From: Butyrivibrio hungatei DSM 14810
GTDB lineage: Bacteria; Bacillota; Clostridia; Lachnospirales; Lachnospiraceae
NCBI RefSeq assembly: GCF_900143205.1
Contig: NZ_FRDH01000014.1
Coordinates: forward strand, 16,528 to 80,527
Reading direction: 5' to 3'
DNA length: 64,000 nucleotides
The translations under genes and the position numbers were made by a program. This document shows, piece after piece, positions 6,818 through 16,253 of this stretch. The notes under the pieces were generated by a model that did not search any database, was not told the origin of the DNA, and saw only the letters and a list, made by a program, of their open reading frames with translations. Positions within the stretch are counted from its first letter, which is position 1; the number at the start of each line of letters is the position of its first letter.

Positions 6818-8935
6818 TTATCGATCAAGTTCGAATGGAATAATTCTTATCGCTTCATCTTTATCATTATCAGCTAACTGGATGACCAAATATACATACT
6901 CTTCTGCTACATCTGCCGATACTGTTAAAGTACATTCAGACTCCTGTCCTACATAAATTGTTTCACTCTGAACAGTGCTAACCTTCTTATATGATGAATC
7001 CACAAAAAACAGCTGTACTTCACAACTGTCACTCTGCGAAACACTCTCTTTTACAGCAGTGAGCTTTACAGTTATACTTTCTGAAGAAATGCACTCAAAA
7101 ATATTTTTGCATATTATTGCCGGATTATTCGCATTAGATATTGCAAGTTTTAGTGGTTTGAGCATTATTGCCTGGCCACTGTCATCCGTTCCCAATTTTG
7201 CGCCATACTCATCCAACACATTACTAAGGCGATTAATACCATCCAATAATTCTTCTTTCTCTTCTGTGTTCATTTTGCCAAATGTATTTTCATCTACTTC
7301 AGCCATTAGTGAAACACTTTTAGTTACATTCTCAATTGGCTTTAATAATGCCTTCTTTTCTTTTGAGCTTTGCAAAGATTGTTCTATAGAATTTCTTAGT
7401 TTTTCTTTCAGAATTGCATTATTATTAGCAAAATCGTCAAGATCATTTTTACTTGTAACTTCTATAGCATCGAACTTTTCATGTATCAGATTGTTAATGT
7501 CTTTTTGATTATCAAAGTACTCCCTGTAGGCATTGTCACTAACAAGTTTTTTAATATCACGTATAAACTTCCTTTGATCTCGATTTGCCTGTAGCAAAAC
7601 ATTATTAAATACAATATTCTTTAATTGCTCCTTGTCTTCTTCACTCAATTTATTTAAAACAGGAAGCATTTCATCGAAAACACTATATACTTGATATTCT
7701 CTAGCAATATAATACCGTTCTGGCAACCTGACATATTCCATGAATTCAACAATTATTCTTGCTATATCTATTCTCTTCTGCACTTCTGAAACTGATTCTT
7801 CGGTGCTGCTTGCATATTCCTCTATAGTTAGCAAATGAGTCTGATATACATCTTTATATGTTCCTATAGCATAATCAATCAGATCATAATCGACTTTCTT
7901 TTCCTCTCCATGCTGAATAGCAAGCTCAAGCAACTTGATTTTTTTCTTATCAGCCTCAGCATCCACATCTATTAATACAGTCTCAAAATACTGAGTATCA
8001 GTACTCTCCCTGCCAATTCTCCGCAGACATGTATAACGTCTGTTACCATCGACTATTCGCCCATCAATGAGCGTTACTCCTGGTTCCCTTTGTCCGTATC
8101 GAAGAATATTTTTTTGGGTTTTCTTAATTGCGTCAGGATTACTCTCATATACAAATTCTTCAACGATGTTGTTATATTCTTCACGTTTTAATGAAGCCAA
8201 AGAATCCATACCATTCTCAGCGCAATACCTTGAAATCCAAGTTCCTACACGGTCATTCTGATCATTGTAATACAAATAATCCAGCCTTACCTTATAGATA
8301 GGATAAGCCTGAACTTTACCACCTAGAGTTATTTTTTTAGTTAATGTTGTCTTTTTTACTACTTCAGTTCCAACCAAGTCTTTCAGGTTCTTTATTGAGC
8401 CTTCCGGCAAGTCCTCTACCTCAACATTGGTCGGAACATCTATAGAAGTAGGTCCATCAATTATGAATGCTTCATTCCCACCATTTCGGACCACCTTATA
8501 TATTTCTTTTATTTTTTCTGCAGAATCTGTATCTATATATTTACACAGTCTAAGCATTGTATCTAATGCTCTTTCTGCGTCCTGCTGTTCTATGTCTTTT
8601 CGACCAATATGTGCTTTAGCATTTCTTACACCTAATAACTCATGTACATAGTTACTGCAGATTCGAGAATTGTCGCCAAATGAATCTTCAAAAACCTCAC
8701 GCCATCTCCATGTAATTATTTTTATACACCTTGCGAAATCCAAAGAGTCTATGAGCTCTTCATCGCTTCCATCTGTTGGTAATGCAGGAGCAGCATTATA
8801 AAACATCCCTAATATCTCATTCCACCAGTTAGAACGATACACCCTTTTCATATTTTTCTCGATAAAATCTGCAAGAACATGTAAAAGAATATCACTTCCC
8901 TCTTGTACATAAGCACTATACAACTTTTTTGCCAT
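6818..8935 (-). CDS. HEPN (Swt1-like) and ParB-domain fusion protein
   Basis: A 705-residue protein. The first 150 residues are a helical Swt1-type HEPN domain with the ribonuclease motif R104-N-A-K-A-H109 (Rx4H). Residues about 210-315 match a ParB N-terminal-like domain, with YPIYKVRLDYLYY and the box DGRIVDGNRR (291-300). The rest is helical followed by a beta-rich C-terminal domain. HEPN proteins often cleave RNA in defence; ParB folds bind CTP or act as nucleases. It is the last gene of the defence operon, 30 bases after a methyltransferase gene, with AGGAGG before its ATG. An RNA-targeting arm added to a DNA-restriction system is a reasonable inference. Confidence 0.75.
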   Translation of the reverse strand: MAKKLYSAYVQEGSDILLHVLADFIEKNMKRVYRSNWWNEILGMFYNAAPALPTDGSDEELIDSLDFARCIKIITWRWREVFEDSFGDNSRICSNYVHELLGVRNAKAHIGRKDIEQQDAERALDTMLRLCKYIDTDSAEKIKEIYKVVRNGGNEAFIIDGPTSIDVPTNVEVEDLPEGSIKNLKDLVGTEVVKKTTLTKKITLGGKVQAYPIYKVRLDYLYYNDQNDRVGTWISRYCAENGMDSLASLKREEYNNIVEEFVYESNPDAIKKTQKNILRYGQREPGVTLIDGRIVDGNRRYTCLRRIGRESTDTQYFETVLIDVDAEADKKKIKLLELAIQHGEEKKVDYDLIDYAIGTYKDVYQTHLLTIEEYASSTEESVSEVQKRIDIARIIVEFMEYVRLPERYYIAREYQVYSVFDEMLPVLNKLSEEDKEQLKNIVFNNVLLQANRDQRKFIRDIKKLVSDNAYREYFDNQKDINNLIHEKFDAIEVTSKNDLDDFANNNAILKEKLRNSIEQSLQSSKEKKALLKPIENVTKSVSLMAEVDENTFGKMNTEEKEELLDGINRLSNVLDEYGAKLGTDDSGQAIMLKPLKLAISNANNPAIICKNIFECISSESITVKLTAVKESVSQSDSCEVQLFFVDSSYKKVSTVQSETIYVGQESECTLTVSADVAEEYVYLVIQLADNDKDEAIRIIPFELDR

Positions 8936-8965
8936 ACTTCCTCCTAAATATACAATAATGATATC

Positions 8966-10267
8966 TTACGCGTGATCCCTATGAAACTCGCTTCCATTAA
9001 ATTCATATGCATTCAAATCTGAAGACACAAGCCTGTTCATCTCAACAAGCTGTTTAAATATTGCCTCCAAAACATCTACACAGATACTATTTCCCGCCAT
9101 CTTTATAAGCTTTTCATTTGTTAAAAGCCTAGTATTCTTCTTAAACTCAGGATTGTCAGATATAACCGCATCGTAATCATATTCATCAAATCCCATAAGC
9201 ATGAAGCATTCTCTTGGTGTCAGATATCTCCACTTTGATTTCCCTTCTCTTCCACTGTCATATGTTATCAATCCAGAATTGGGATTCCTGTCTTGCTTTG
9301 TAGTCACGGTATTAACATAAATTTCGTTTATCTTTCTGCCATCATAAAGCATGTCATTTTCCTGGTAAATCTTCACACGTGAAGGAGTATCATTGGGTTG
9401 ACTTGCATTAGCTTCTTCTCTGTAGCATTTTTTTCTATAATCCAGTTTCAAAACGTCTCTGAGATAGAATTTTCTAGATCTATACCTACGAGCTATTAAA
9501 TCCTCCTCTAGATTATTCTCTGAAAAATACTTATCTATCAGTGCTTCCTTTGCTGAATCACCCCCGCAAAGTACACTAATCATATATGCCCTCTCTCGCT
9601 TTTGGGGAACGCCAAAATTCTTAGCATTTAGCCTGTAGATATGATTTACATATCCCATGCTTACTAATGTATCTTTCCAATCATCAAAGTCTCTTTTATG
9701 TGTTGTGGACAATATATTGGTTACATTTTCCATAACCAAAAACTTAGGAAGTTGTCTATTAGCTGAATGCATTTCCTTTAATATACGCTCTACTTCCCAT
9801 AGCATTCCCGATCTATTATGAGCATCTCTTGCTATTCCACTCTTATTTCCATGCCAGCATCCACATAAAGAAAGGTCCTGACACGGGAATGAATATGTCA
9901 ACAAATCAGCTCCTTCATATATGTCAGAGCCATGAACATCGGTAATACTTACAAAATTTCTAGTCTGTTTTATTGCAGCATAAAGCAAGCGCCTGAATTC
10001 TGGAGTGAGTCTATTAAACGCATACTCTGATATTGGCTTTTTCCCATCCAAGCTCAATGTTGTATTACGTAAGAAAGTCTCAATCTCCTCATCTGTTTTT
10101 TCTTTACAGGCGCTAACATCAATTACACCCTTATGAATTCGGCAGTACGCTATTATCGCATTAATGTCCCAGTCACAGGTATTTACAATCTCATATTTAA
10201 TACCTAATCGTTCTAATGCTTTAGCCTGTGCTCCTATACCACTAAAAGTCTCTATTACTCTAAACAT
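8966..10267 (-). CDS. DNA (cytosine-5) methyltransferase, third in operon
   Basis: A 433-residue C5 methyltransferase. Motif I is ETFSGIGA (residues 6-13), the catalytic loop is SFPCQDLS with C129, motif VI is MENVTN (179-184), motif VIII is QKRERAYMI, and the closing motifs are RECFMLMGF and AGNSICVDVLEAIF. It transfers a methyl group from SAM to cytosine at a target I cannot predict. The target-recognition region between motifs VIII and IX is about 100 residues. The start lies four bases after the DUF4420-like nuclease gene, so both are probably cotranslated as a methylase/nuclease pair. Confidence 0.93.
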   Translation of the reverse strand: MFRVIETFSGIGAQAKALERLGIKYEIVNTCDWDINAIIAYCRIHKGVIDVSACKEKTDEEIETFLRNTTLSLDGKKPISEYAFNRLTPEFRRLLYAAIKQTRNFVSITDVHGSDIYEGADLLTYSFPCQDLSLCGCWHGNKSGIARDAHNRSGMLWEVERILKEMHSANRQLPKFLVMENVTNILSTTHKRDFDDWKDTLVSMGYVNHIYRLNAKNFGVPQKRERAYMISVLCGGDSAKEALIDKYFSENNLEEDLIARRYRSRKFYLRDVLKLDYRKKCYREEANASQPNDTPSRVKIYQENDMLYDGRKINEIYVNTVTTKQDRNPNSGLITYDSGREGKSKWRYLTPRECFMLMGFDEYDYDAVISDNPEFKKNTRLLTNEKLIKMAGNSICVDVLEAIFKQLVEMNRLVSSDLNAYEFNGSEFHRDHA

Positions 10268-10271
10268 ATTA

Positions 10272-11174
10272 TTACCAAGAGGTGTATTCTATTCCATCCA
10301 AATCAACTGTATACTCGATATGAACAACAGCAGCTGGATACTTATCCCCTTTAAATGACTCCTGAACAATTTTTGGGAACGAATCATTTACCTCATACTT
10401 TCTTTTTTCTAATACTTTATATTTCTTATTCCTAATATTGGAGCCTTTTTCAAATCCCTGGCGCTCCAATTCAATTTCCAATTTGTTTTCATCATAACCT
10501 ACAGAAGCAAGAGTCTTTTTGACATCATTAATCGACACTCCTTCCAAAGACTCTTCCATCCTGCAGAAATACAACCATAGTGGTTTCACATGCTCCAACT
10601 GATGTTGCCCTGATATGGTAATGGTAGCCCCATATCTCTTAATCGTTGATTTTACTTCACAGCTTTCGGAAGCACACTCAATATCATGACTTCCGCTTTT
10701 TGTAGCCGCCCATTCTGTAGATGGATCGATTTTATATTTTTCAACCAAAGCAAGCATTTCTGCAATAACATTATATACACGTTTTTCACGACTTGTATTG
10801 CCTACAAGTTCTCGCCATCTTTCCCACCACTTATACGGATCAGACAGAATGGAATCTCTGTTTTTTCCATCCTCACCTGGCTCAACAAACTCGGTGCATA
10901 ACGAAGCAAATTCATATCTGTAATCTTCAAACATGGAATCAAGTAAAAGATAATTTTTAAGTTCCCCTTCCATTCTCAGCTGTGCTGTATGAAAACGGCA
11001 GCTGTTAAATCTCTCGGATATTTCAAATTCTTCCTCTACTTCTAATGCCACCCCAAAACCATCATTTGTTCTCAAAACATACGCAGGATAATCATGCGGC
11101 AATGAACTTAATAGTTGGGCTCCATTTGTTGTGAGTGAAGCAAATCCTTCCCTAATTTCATCAATTGTTCTCAT
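10272..11174 (-). CDS. PD-(D/E)XK motif nuclease (DUF4420-like)
   Basis: A 300-residue protein with a restriction-endonuclease core: E139 in VIAEMLAL, D164 in SGSHDIECAS and E173-V-K175 in SCEVKST. This spacing is that of PD-(D/E)XK enzymes, and the flanks match the DUF4420 family often found beside Z1 and MORC-type ATPases. I placed the start at 11174 (MRTIDEIREG) because the longer open frame only runs antisense through the methyltransferase; this start overlaps the upstream stop by 14 bases. It is the likely DNA-cutting subunit of the MORC/Z1 system. Confidence 0.8.
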   Translation of the reverse strand: MRTIDEIREGFASLTTNGAQLLSSLPHDYPAYVLRTNDGFGVALEVEEEFEISERFNSCRFHTAQLRMEGELKNYLLLDSMFEDYRYEFASLCTEFVEPGEDGKNRDSILSDPYKWWERWRELVGNTSREKRVYNVIAEMLALVEKYKIDPSTEWAATKSGSHDIECASESCEVKSTIKRYGATITISGQHQLEHVKPLWLYFCRMEESLEGVSINDVKKTLASVGYDENKLEIELERQGFEKGSNIRNKKYKVLEKRKYEVNDSFPKIVQESFKGDKYPAAVVHIEYTVDLDGIEYTSW

Positions 11175-12507
11175 TAGTATTCTCCTCAAATGCACCATAC
11201 ACAGACTTTGCAACTGCATATGACAACAACGGCGGAACAGCATTTCCAATCTGTTTATATGCATCTCCCATAGAACAGTCGAAATAAAAGTCATCCGGAA
11301 ATGATTGAATTCTAGCTGCTTCACGCACAGATATTCCCCTAGGTTCTGTCGGATGAATATGGCTATACGTATCTTTACACAGATGCGCAACAAGTGTATG
11401 TGAAGGTTTACTTTCTTCTAATCGTTTCCACTTATTCTCAAACTTATCACGATCATAAACAGGAACCATCTTTTTCTTTAATTTCTTATAATTCTCAGAT
11501 CCTGGTTCATAGTTAAACATCTTTGCTTCTTTTTCAAACAATTCATCTGCGATCTGTGCAGCTACAGTAAAATTGTCCCCCTGACGCATTCTCTCAAAAA
11601 TTGTAAAATCTCGCTTATTATTCCTAAATGCATTAGCTGAGGACCCGAAGCTTTCAGCTCCATACCAATTTCTCATTACCTTTTGGTATGCATTTTGAGG
11701 TTCCGTAGCATATTCCATCTCCTCATTAAGATTCACTGCCCTATATTTTGAGTTGGCAGTAGGAAACAGAGACGGTAAATCTGAAAACGCTTCGCCAACT
11801 GTAACCCATGCCTCGCACGCATTATCAGAAGAATTTGGAATTTTAAAATGCTCATTTTTCCCAAAGCTTTCAAAACGTTTTTGGCACTGTGTTTGATAAT
11901 CAGAACCACATCTATGGGTAGGAATAGGTAACATTATTTTACCCGGCTCGGAGTTTTTAATTCCAAAAACAATAACTCTCTCTCTTAACTGAGGGACACC
12001 AAAATCAGCAGCATTTAGTATCGTCCAGTACGCTCTATATCCATGCTTCTCAAGAGATTCACAGACTATTTCCGGAATGTTCATTTCACCATAATTCGTG
12101 GACTCCGGCACATTTTCCATAATAACTGCTTTAGCATCTAAATCATAAACAAAACGCAAGAAATCTTGATATAAGTATCCCCTTGCATCATTAGTATTAA
12201 CCCTATCTTCACCAAGAGATTTTAGTTTAGCTCTTCCTGCCAAAGAATAAGCCTGACAAGGAGGTCCGCCGATAACAATACAGCCTTCATCGCCAAAACG
12301 ATCTTTAAATACATTTGCATCAATTTCCGTTATATCACCACATATATGTGTCTGCTCGCGTCCATAACGATAATCTAAATTGTATGATATTGTTTTACAT
12401 GCTTCTGGCATCAGTTCAATACCTGCAACAATATCAAAACCAGCCTTTTCAAATCCTAAGGTCAGCCCTCCACATCCCGAAAACAAATCAATTATCTTAG
12501 GTAGCAT
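11161..12507 (-). CDS. DNA (cytosine-5) methyltransferase, second in operon
   Basis: A 448-residue C5 methyltransferase starting MLPKIIDLFSGCGG (motif I). The catalytic motif is GGPPCQAYS with C84, followed by MENVPES, QLRERVIVFG, SHTLVAHL and the closing QIGNAVPPLL. It is more typical in layout than the other two C5 enzymes in this operon. The ATG at 12507 overlaps the upstream stop codon by 11 bases and follows a GGGGTGG site; the open frame runs 19 codons further without support. It presumably protects host DNA from the PD-(D/E)XK partner encoded right after it. Confidence 0.93.
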   Translation of the reverse strand: MLPKIIDLFSGCGGLTLGFEKAGFDIVAGIELMPEACKTISYNLDYRYGREQTHICGDITEIDANVFKDRFGDEGCIVIGGPPCQAYSLAGRAKLKSLGEDRVNTNDARGYLYQDFLRFVYDLDAKAVIMENVPESTNYGEMNIPEIVCESLEKHGYRAYWTILNAADFGVPQLRERVIVFGIKNSEPGKIMLPIPTHRCGSDYQTQCQKRFESFGKNEHFKIPNSSDNACEAWVTVGEAFSDLPSLFPTANSKYRAVNLNEEMEYATEPQNAYQKVMRNWYGAESFGSSANAFRNNKRDFTIFERMRQGDNFTVAAQIADELFEKEAKMFNYEPGSENYKKLKKKMVPVYDRDKFENKWKRLEESKPSHTLVAHLCKDTYSHIHPTEPRGISVREAARIQSFPDDFYFDCSMGDAYKQIGNAVPPLLSYAVAKSVYGAFEENTNENN

Positions 12508-13225
12508 CCAAATCCACCCCCGCATCAAGGAATAATGATTTGGCATAAGCTTCTTCTCCGCCAAGATAAAGTGTAGGATCCATCACTAGCATTCTTGCAG
12601 TATTAAGCTTCATAACCACACGAAAAAGATCATCACTGTTCTTTCCTCTTGATTTCTTTAATACATCCGATGGAACTGACGCATAACACTTGATTATTTC
12701 CCTATATGCCTCAACATGTGTCCCTTTTCTTCCGGTTCGTTCTTCAAAATTTAGTATTGTATCTGTTGTAAAATGAGAGCATGACAAAATCTGTTCTGTT
12801 GACTCCAAGTCTCCCTGCCAGGCAAGATAGACAAACCACCATACAGATCTGAGCCAATTTCTAGTTGGCTGACTCCAAAAATGGCTATCATTATCTTTAC
12901 CCCAACGCTGAGCCACGACATCCGGAACTACTTGAACAGATAAAAATCTCCAAAAGCCATCGTTAGCCGCCACTCTTAGCGAGAATCCTTTTTGTCTGTT
13001 TAAATAATCGTATAATAACAAGCCAAACCTATAATCGAGATAATAGTCTTGTCTTTTTATTTTAGTATTATTACTTATTTCTTCTCTAACAGTATTATTA
13101 ATGGCCTGTAAATCAGCTCGCAGCTGATAATAATCCGAATCAATCTCCGGCAGTTTTGGATAATTATTTACCCAATCCTGCATTGCTTCCTGCGCTTGCC
13201 CTCTAGTTAATGTTTTAATTTCCAT
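12497..13225 (-). CDS. DUF6339-like protein of MORC/Z1 system
   Basis: A 242-residue, mostly helical protein rich in aromatic residues, with the blocks YYLDYRFGLLLYDYL, FWRFLSVQVVPDVVAQRW and WLRSVWWFVYLAWQGD. This pattern resembles the DUF6339 family, which occurs beside DNA methylases and Z1 proteins. No catalytic motif is visible, so a structural or specificity role is more likely than an enzymatic one. The start and the upstream stop share one base (13225), and its end overlaps the methyltransferase start. Confidence 0.6.
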   Translation of the reverse strand: MEIKTLTRGQAQEAMQDWVNNYPKLPEIDSDYYQLRADLQAINNTVREEISNNTKIKRQDYYLDYRFGLLLYDYLNRQKGFSLRVAANDGFWRFLSVQVVPDVVAQRWGKDNDSHFWSQPTRNWLRSVWWFVYLAWQGDLESTEQILSCSHFTTDTILNFEERTGRKGTHVEAYREIIKCYASVPSDVLKKSRGKNSDDLFRVVMKLNTARMLVMDPTLYLGGEEAYAKSLFLDAGVDLDAT

Positions 13226-14169
13226 TATTTTATCCTTTGATCAAAGTGTTTTCTTGCACTTAGTGACGTTGTTTCCGGTGTAGACAAATCCCACTCCAAT
13301 GTTTTCATAAAGTAATAAATTACGTGTCCAACACTTCCAGTTTCAAGATCTTCTCCCTGCATTATCTGATCCCAATAACCGGGTTCTAATCTTACTTTCT
13401 CAATTAGTAATGTGATTGCGCTGGCCATAATCTCTGATAGCAATTGGCAATCAAAGTTCTTATCCTCTCTGTTTAGATATGAATAATTCTTATGTGCTGT
13501 ATTAAAGATTATCGATACACATTCAGACAACTTTTCTGCTGTGGGATCAATCCAGTTACACTGAATATACCAAAGCGGCTGCCCTGGATCACTAATTTCA
13601 TAAATCGGAAATGATGAGCCTGAACCGTCAAGTTTTATCGTAAAAGTATCAAGTTCTCCTAAAATATATCCTTCAGTATTTGCCAAATGATGTTCATTTT
13701 CCGTTGGAGTTCCCGCCTTAGCAATATATAGTATTGTAGAAAAACAGACTTCTCCTCGTAACTGAGCTTTTCCAAATTTCTTTTCAGCCTCTATTTCAAG
13801 AATTGTATCCGATGCATCAAACACACTTATTGGTATAACGCCTCTTTGTCTTGAATCAAGCGAGGTCCATTGAATTCCAATTCCTAGTGAAGCATTTGTA
13901 CAAGCTACTCCATTTTCACCGAAAAGGCATTGAAATGTTCTTAGACAATACTTTCGTCTAAAGCATAAATTATTGTTATCTTGCGTCCATACGCCCTTCT
14001 CGTCCTTTATTATATATACTGATGATGCAGCCTCGATTGGCTCATTAACAAGATCATATTCATCATCATTTTTATCGGTGTAGTAAAACTCATACTTTTT
14101 AGGCTGAAATCTTATGCGGCTTATAAGTTCATCATCCAAAGAAGGATATAACATTATACTGTTAGACAT
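13225..14169 (-). CDS. Unknown protein between MORC-like ATPase and DUF6339-like protein
   Basis: A 314-residue soluble protein without signal peptide or membrane segment and with no family I recognise. The N-terminal 220 residues look beta-rich (FRRKYCLRTFQCLFG, GILGELDTFTIKL-like stretches); the last 90 are helical and end in ARKHFDQRIK. Its ATG shares a TAATG junction with the stop of the MORC-like gene, which means tight translational coupling and probably a fixed stoichiometry with that ATPase. Confidence 0.6.
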   Translation of the reverse strand: MSNSIMLYPSLDDELISRIRFQPKKYEFYYTDKNDDEYDLVNEPIEAASSVYIIKDEKGVWTQDNNNLCFRRKYCLRTFQCLFGENGVACTNASLGIGIQWTSLDSRQRGVIPISVFDASDTILEIEAEKKFGKAQLRGEVCFSTILYIAKAGTPTENEHHLANTEGYILGELDTFTIKLDGSGSSFPIYEISDPGQPLWYIQCNWIDPTAEKLSECVSIIFNTAHKNYSYLNREDKNFDCQLLSEIMASAITLLIEKVRLEPGYWDQIMQGEDLETGSVGHVIYYFMKTLEWDLSTPETTSLSARKHFDQRIK

Positions 14170-16253
14170 TATTCAGACTCCTTTTCAAAAACAAATGATG
14201 GTTTTATATCTCTTCTTTTCAGATTAACAGTTACATATATCTTTGCCTTTATAAACTGAGGTTCCTCAGCAAAAATACTCAAGCCATGGCAGGTTCCATT
14301 TTTTGAAATTTTCTTTGCAAATACAATATTCTCAACCTCTATAGAATCACTGTCAGAAAACTGCTCTTCTGTAGATATCTTTTCTCCATTAAGATTATCT
14401 ATCTGAATTCTAAAATCGCTTATCGTGAATGGTGTTTCCATTTTCATTTTATTTTCCCATTCATTGATATCAATTTTTTTCGACTCCGAATCGATCAAGA
14501 CATCAAACCCTGTTCTCGATATCTTCCTCTTTGCAGAAGTTTCTAATACCATTGGAATAATCATCCTGTCTGACAAATACTTTATTCCCTTGGCTTCAAC
14601 GGCAAATCTAAACCTGCTCCTCTTTATATCCTTAGGATTTGGTGGATTTACAGGATCTGGATCAGGACCAGGAAGAGTTCCTCCTTCTGGCGGTAATAAC
14701 ATATCACCAAACAGCTTACTCAATCCCGAATTAACTATGGGCTTATGATTCTCTGGCTTGGAAGAATACTCACTACTAACTGTTTTAATTATGTTATTCT
14801 GAATTTTAAATACAAACCTTGGATTATAATTTCCTTCACTCCAATCTCCCCAAGATGTGTGATCAGCCATCTCACTTTTTCTTATATATTCTTCAATAGT
14901 TCCTGGTGTAGGGCTGTTTTTCAATTTGTTAAACGAACTTAATACAAAGATACCAATTATATACTCATCTTTTCCTGAGGGCGGAATATTCGATACCCAT
15001 GGTCCAACATTTTCATATGAAACGATCATGGCAGGTTTTCTTGTAAAGCAAATAGTTGGTTTGTTTACTTCGGTATCCCTTATCTCGTTATTAAAAAACA
15101 TATAAGGTTCTGGCTTGTTATCAGGAACGTTCATTTTTAGCAAATCTCTTGTAACTTTTACAAACGCCAACGTTCCAATTTTTGTGTCTTCTAGCGTGTT
15201 CTTCACCTTTATATCTTTGACGATAACTTCTTTATTAAGATAAAGGTCCGTTAGTATATCCTCTTCATTAACATATTGCGCACGGTTATACAATGACTGA
15301 ACCACTTGGAATACTGGTTCCATCGAATCAAGAGCAATTCCCTTACCATTTATTCGAGTTCTAAGGTAAGCTCCTTGCTGATAAGTCTTATTATTCAATC
15401 TAGGTGCATACCATCTCTGTACTGCTATAGATAGATATTGCTCAATATCAGTGCCCCAAAAAGGGATTACTTCTTGTTCCTGGTCATTTGTATACTCAGT
15501 CCTGTTATTTCTTAATAGTTCTTCTGTATTGATATACGGAATTATTATAGTTGTACCCGTTTCATCATCTTTATATTCCTCAACACCAAAAATCTTAAGA
15601 AATTTTTTTATGTAGCCTTCATCAGTCACTGGCTGCGTACTATTTGTTCCTGTTTTATCGCCCCACCATGCTATTCCTCTTTTGATCATCCCATCGTATA
15701 CAGGGATCATAGCATTTGGGTCCAACTCATTTTCCACTAGCGATGCAGCCAAACGAGATTCAAACTCACCTTCTTCATTTACTATTCTTGAGTAATAAAT
15801 TACCAAGCCTATTCCTATTCTAAAATAGACAGTTTTACCAATTCCCCAAGATCCACCAGCACCTTCCGCTTCTTGTGGCTTACAAATCTCATATACAAGC
15901 TTTAAGAGATTACCATAAGCATTATTCTGAATATGCTTATAGTCCATCACGCCTGTTAGTCCGACAGTATTGGAATCTCGAATCGCAATATAGTCATATT
16001 CCTTTTTGCCATACCTCTGATTAAGGGAATCTGTAATTTCTTCTAACTCTTCACCTAACTTTTGGCTATTAAACTTGCCTGTTAAGTAATCAACTTCAAC
16101 GTATCTTGAATCGTTCTTTCTAGCATCCAAGCTGTTCTGTATAGATTCTCTTACAAGCAAATCCAAAGCTGGCATGTTATTATTCTGTATCAGTCTGAGT
16201 AATGAACTACCTGACTGAGTCATTCTTCCAGCTTCTGCAATTTCAATCTGCAT
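14169..16253 (-). CDS. GHKL ATPase, bacterial MORC-like
   Basis: A 694-residue protein with a GHKL ATP-binding domain in the first 150 residues: N-box RESIQNSLDA (E36, N40), the D93 box in IRDSNTVGL and the lid GAGGSWGIGKT (131-141). An S5-like domain would follow; the C-terminal third is beta-rich after a short Pro-Gly linker (PGPDPDPVNPPNP, near residue 540). Bacterial MORC-like ATPases were predicted by comparative genomics to remodel or loop DNA in restriction systems together with Z1 helicase-like proteins. It overlaps the Z1 gene by 11 bases. Confidence 0.85.
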   Translation of the reverse strand: MQIEIAEAGRMTQSGSSLLRLIQNNNMPALDLLVRESIQNSLDARKNDSRYVEVDYLTGKFNSQKLGEELEEITDSLNQRYGKKEYDYIAIRDSNTVGLTGVMDYKHIQNNAYGNLLKLVYEICKPQEAEGAGGSWGIGKTVYFRIGIGLVIYYSRIVNEEGEFESRLAASLVENELDPNAMIPVYDGMIKRGIAWWGDKTGTNSTQPVTDEGYIKKFLKIFGVEEYKDDETGTTIIIPYINTEELLRNNRTEYTNDQEQEVIPFWGTDIEQYLSIAVQRWYAPRLNNKTYQQGAYLRTRINGKGIALDSMEPVFQVVQSLYNRAQYVNEEDILTDLYLNKEVIVKDIKVKNTLEDTKIGTLAFVKVTRDLLKMNVPDNKPEPYMFFNNEIRDTEVNKPTICFTRKPAMIVSYENVGPWVSNIPPSGKDEYIIGIFVLSSFNKLKNSPTPGTIEEYIRKSEMADHTSWGDWSEGNYNPRFVFKIQNNIIKTVSSEYSSKPENHKPIVNSGLSKLFGDMLLPPEGGTLPGPDPDPVNPPNPKDIKRSRFRFAVEAKGIKYLSDRMIIPMVLETSAKRKISRTGFDVLIDSESKKIDINEWENKMKMETPFTISDFRIQIDNLNGEKISTEEQFSDSDSIEVENIVFAKKISKNGTCHGLSIFAEEPQFIKAKIYVTVNLKRRDIKPSFVFEKESE

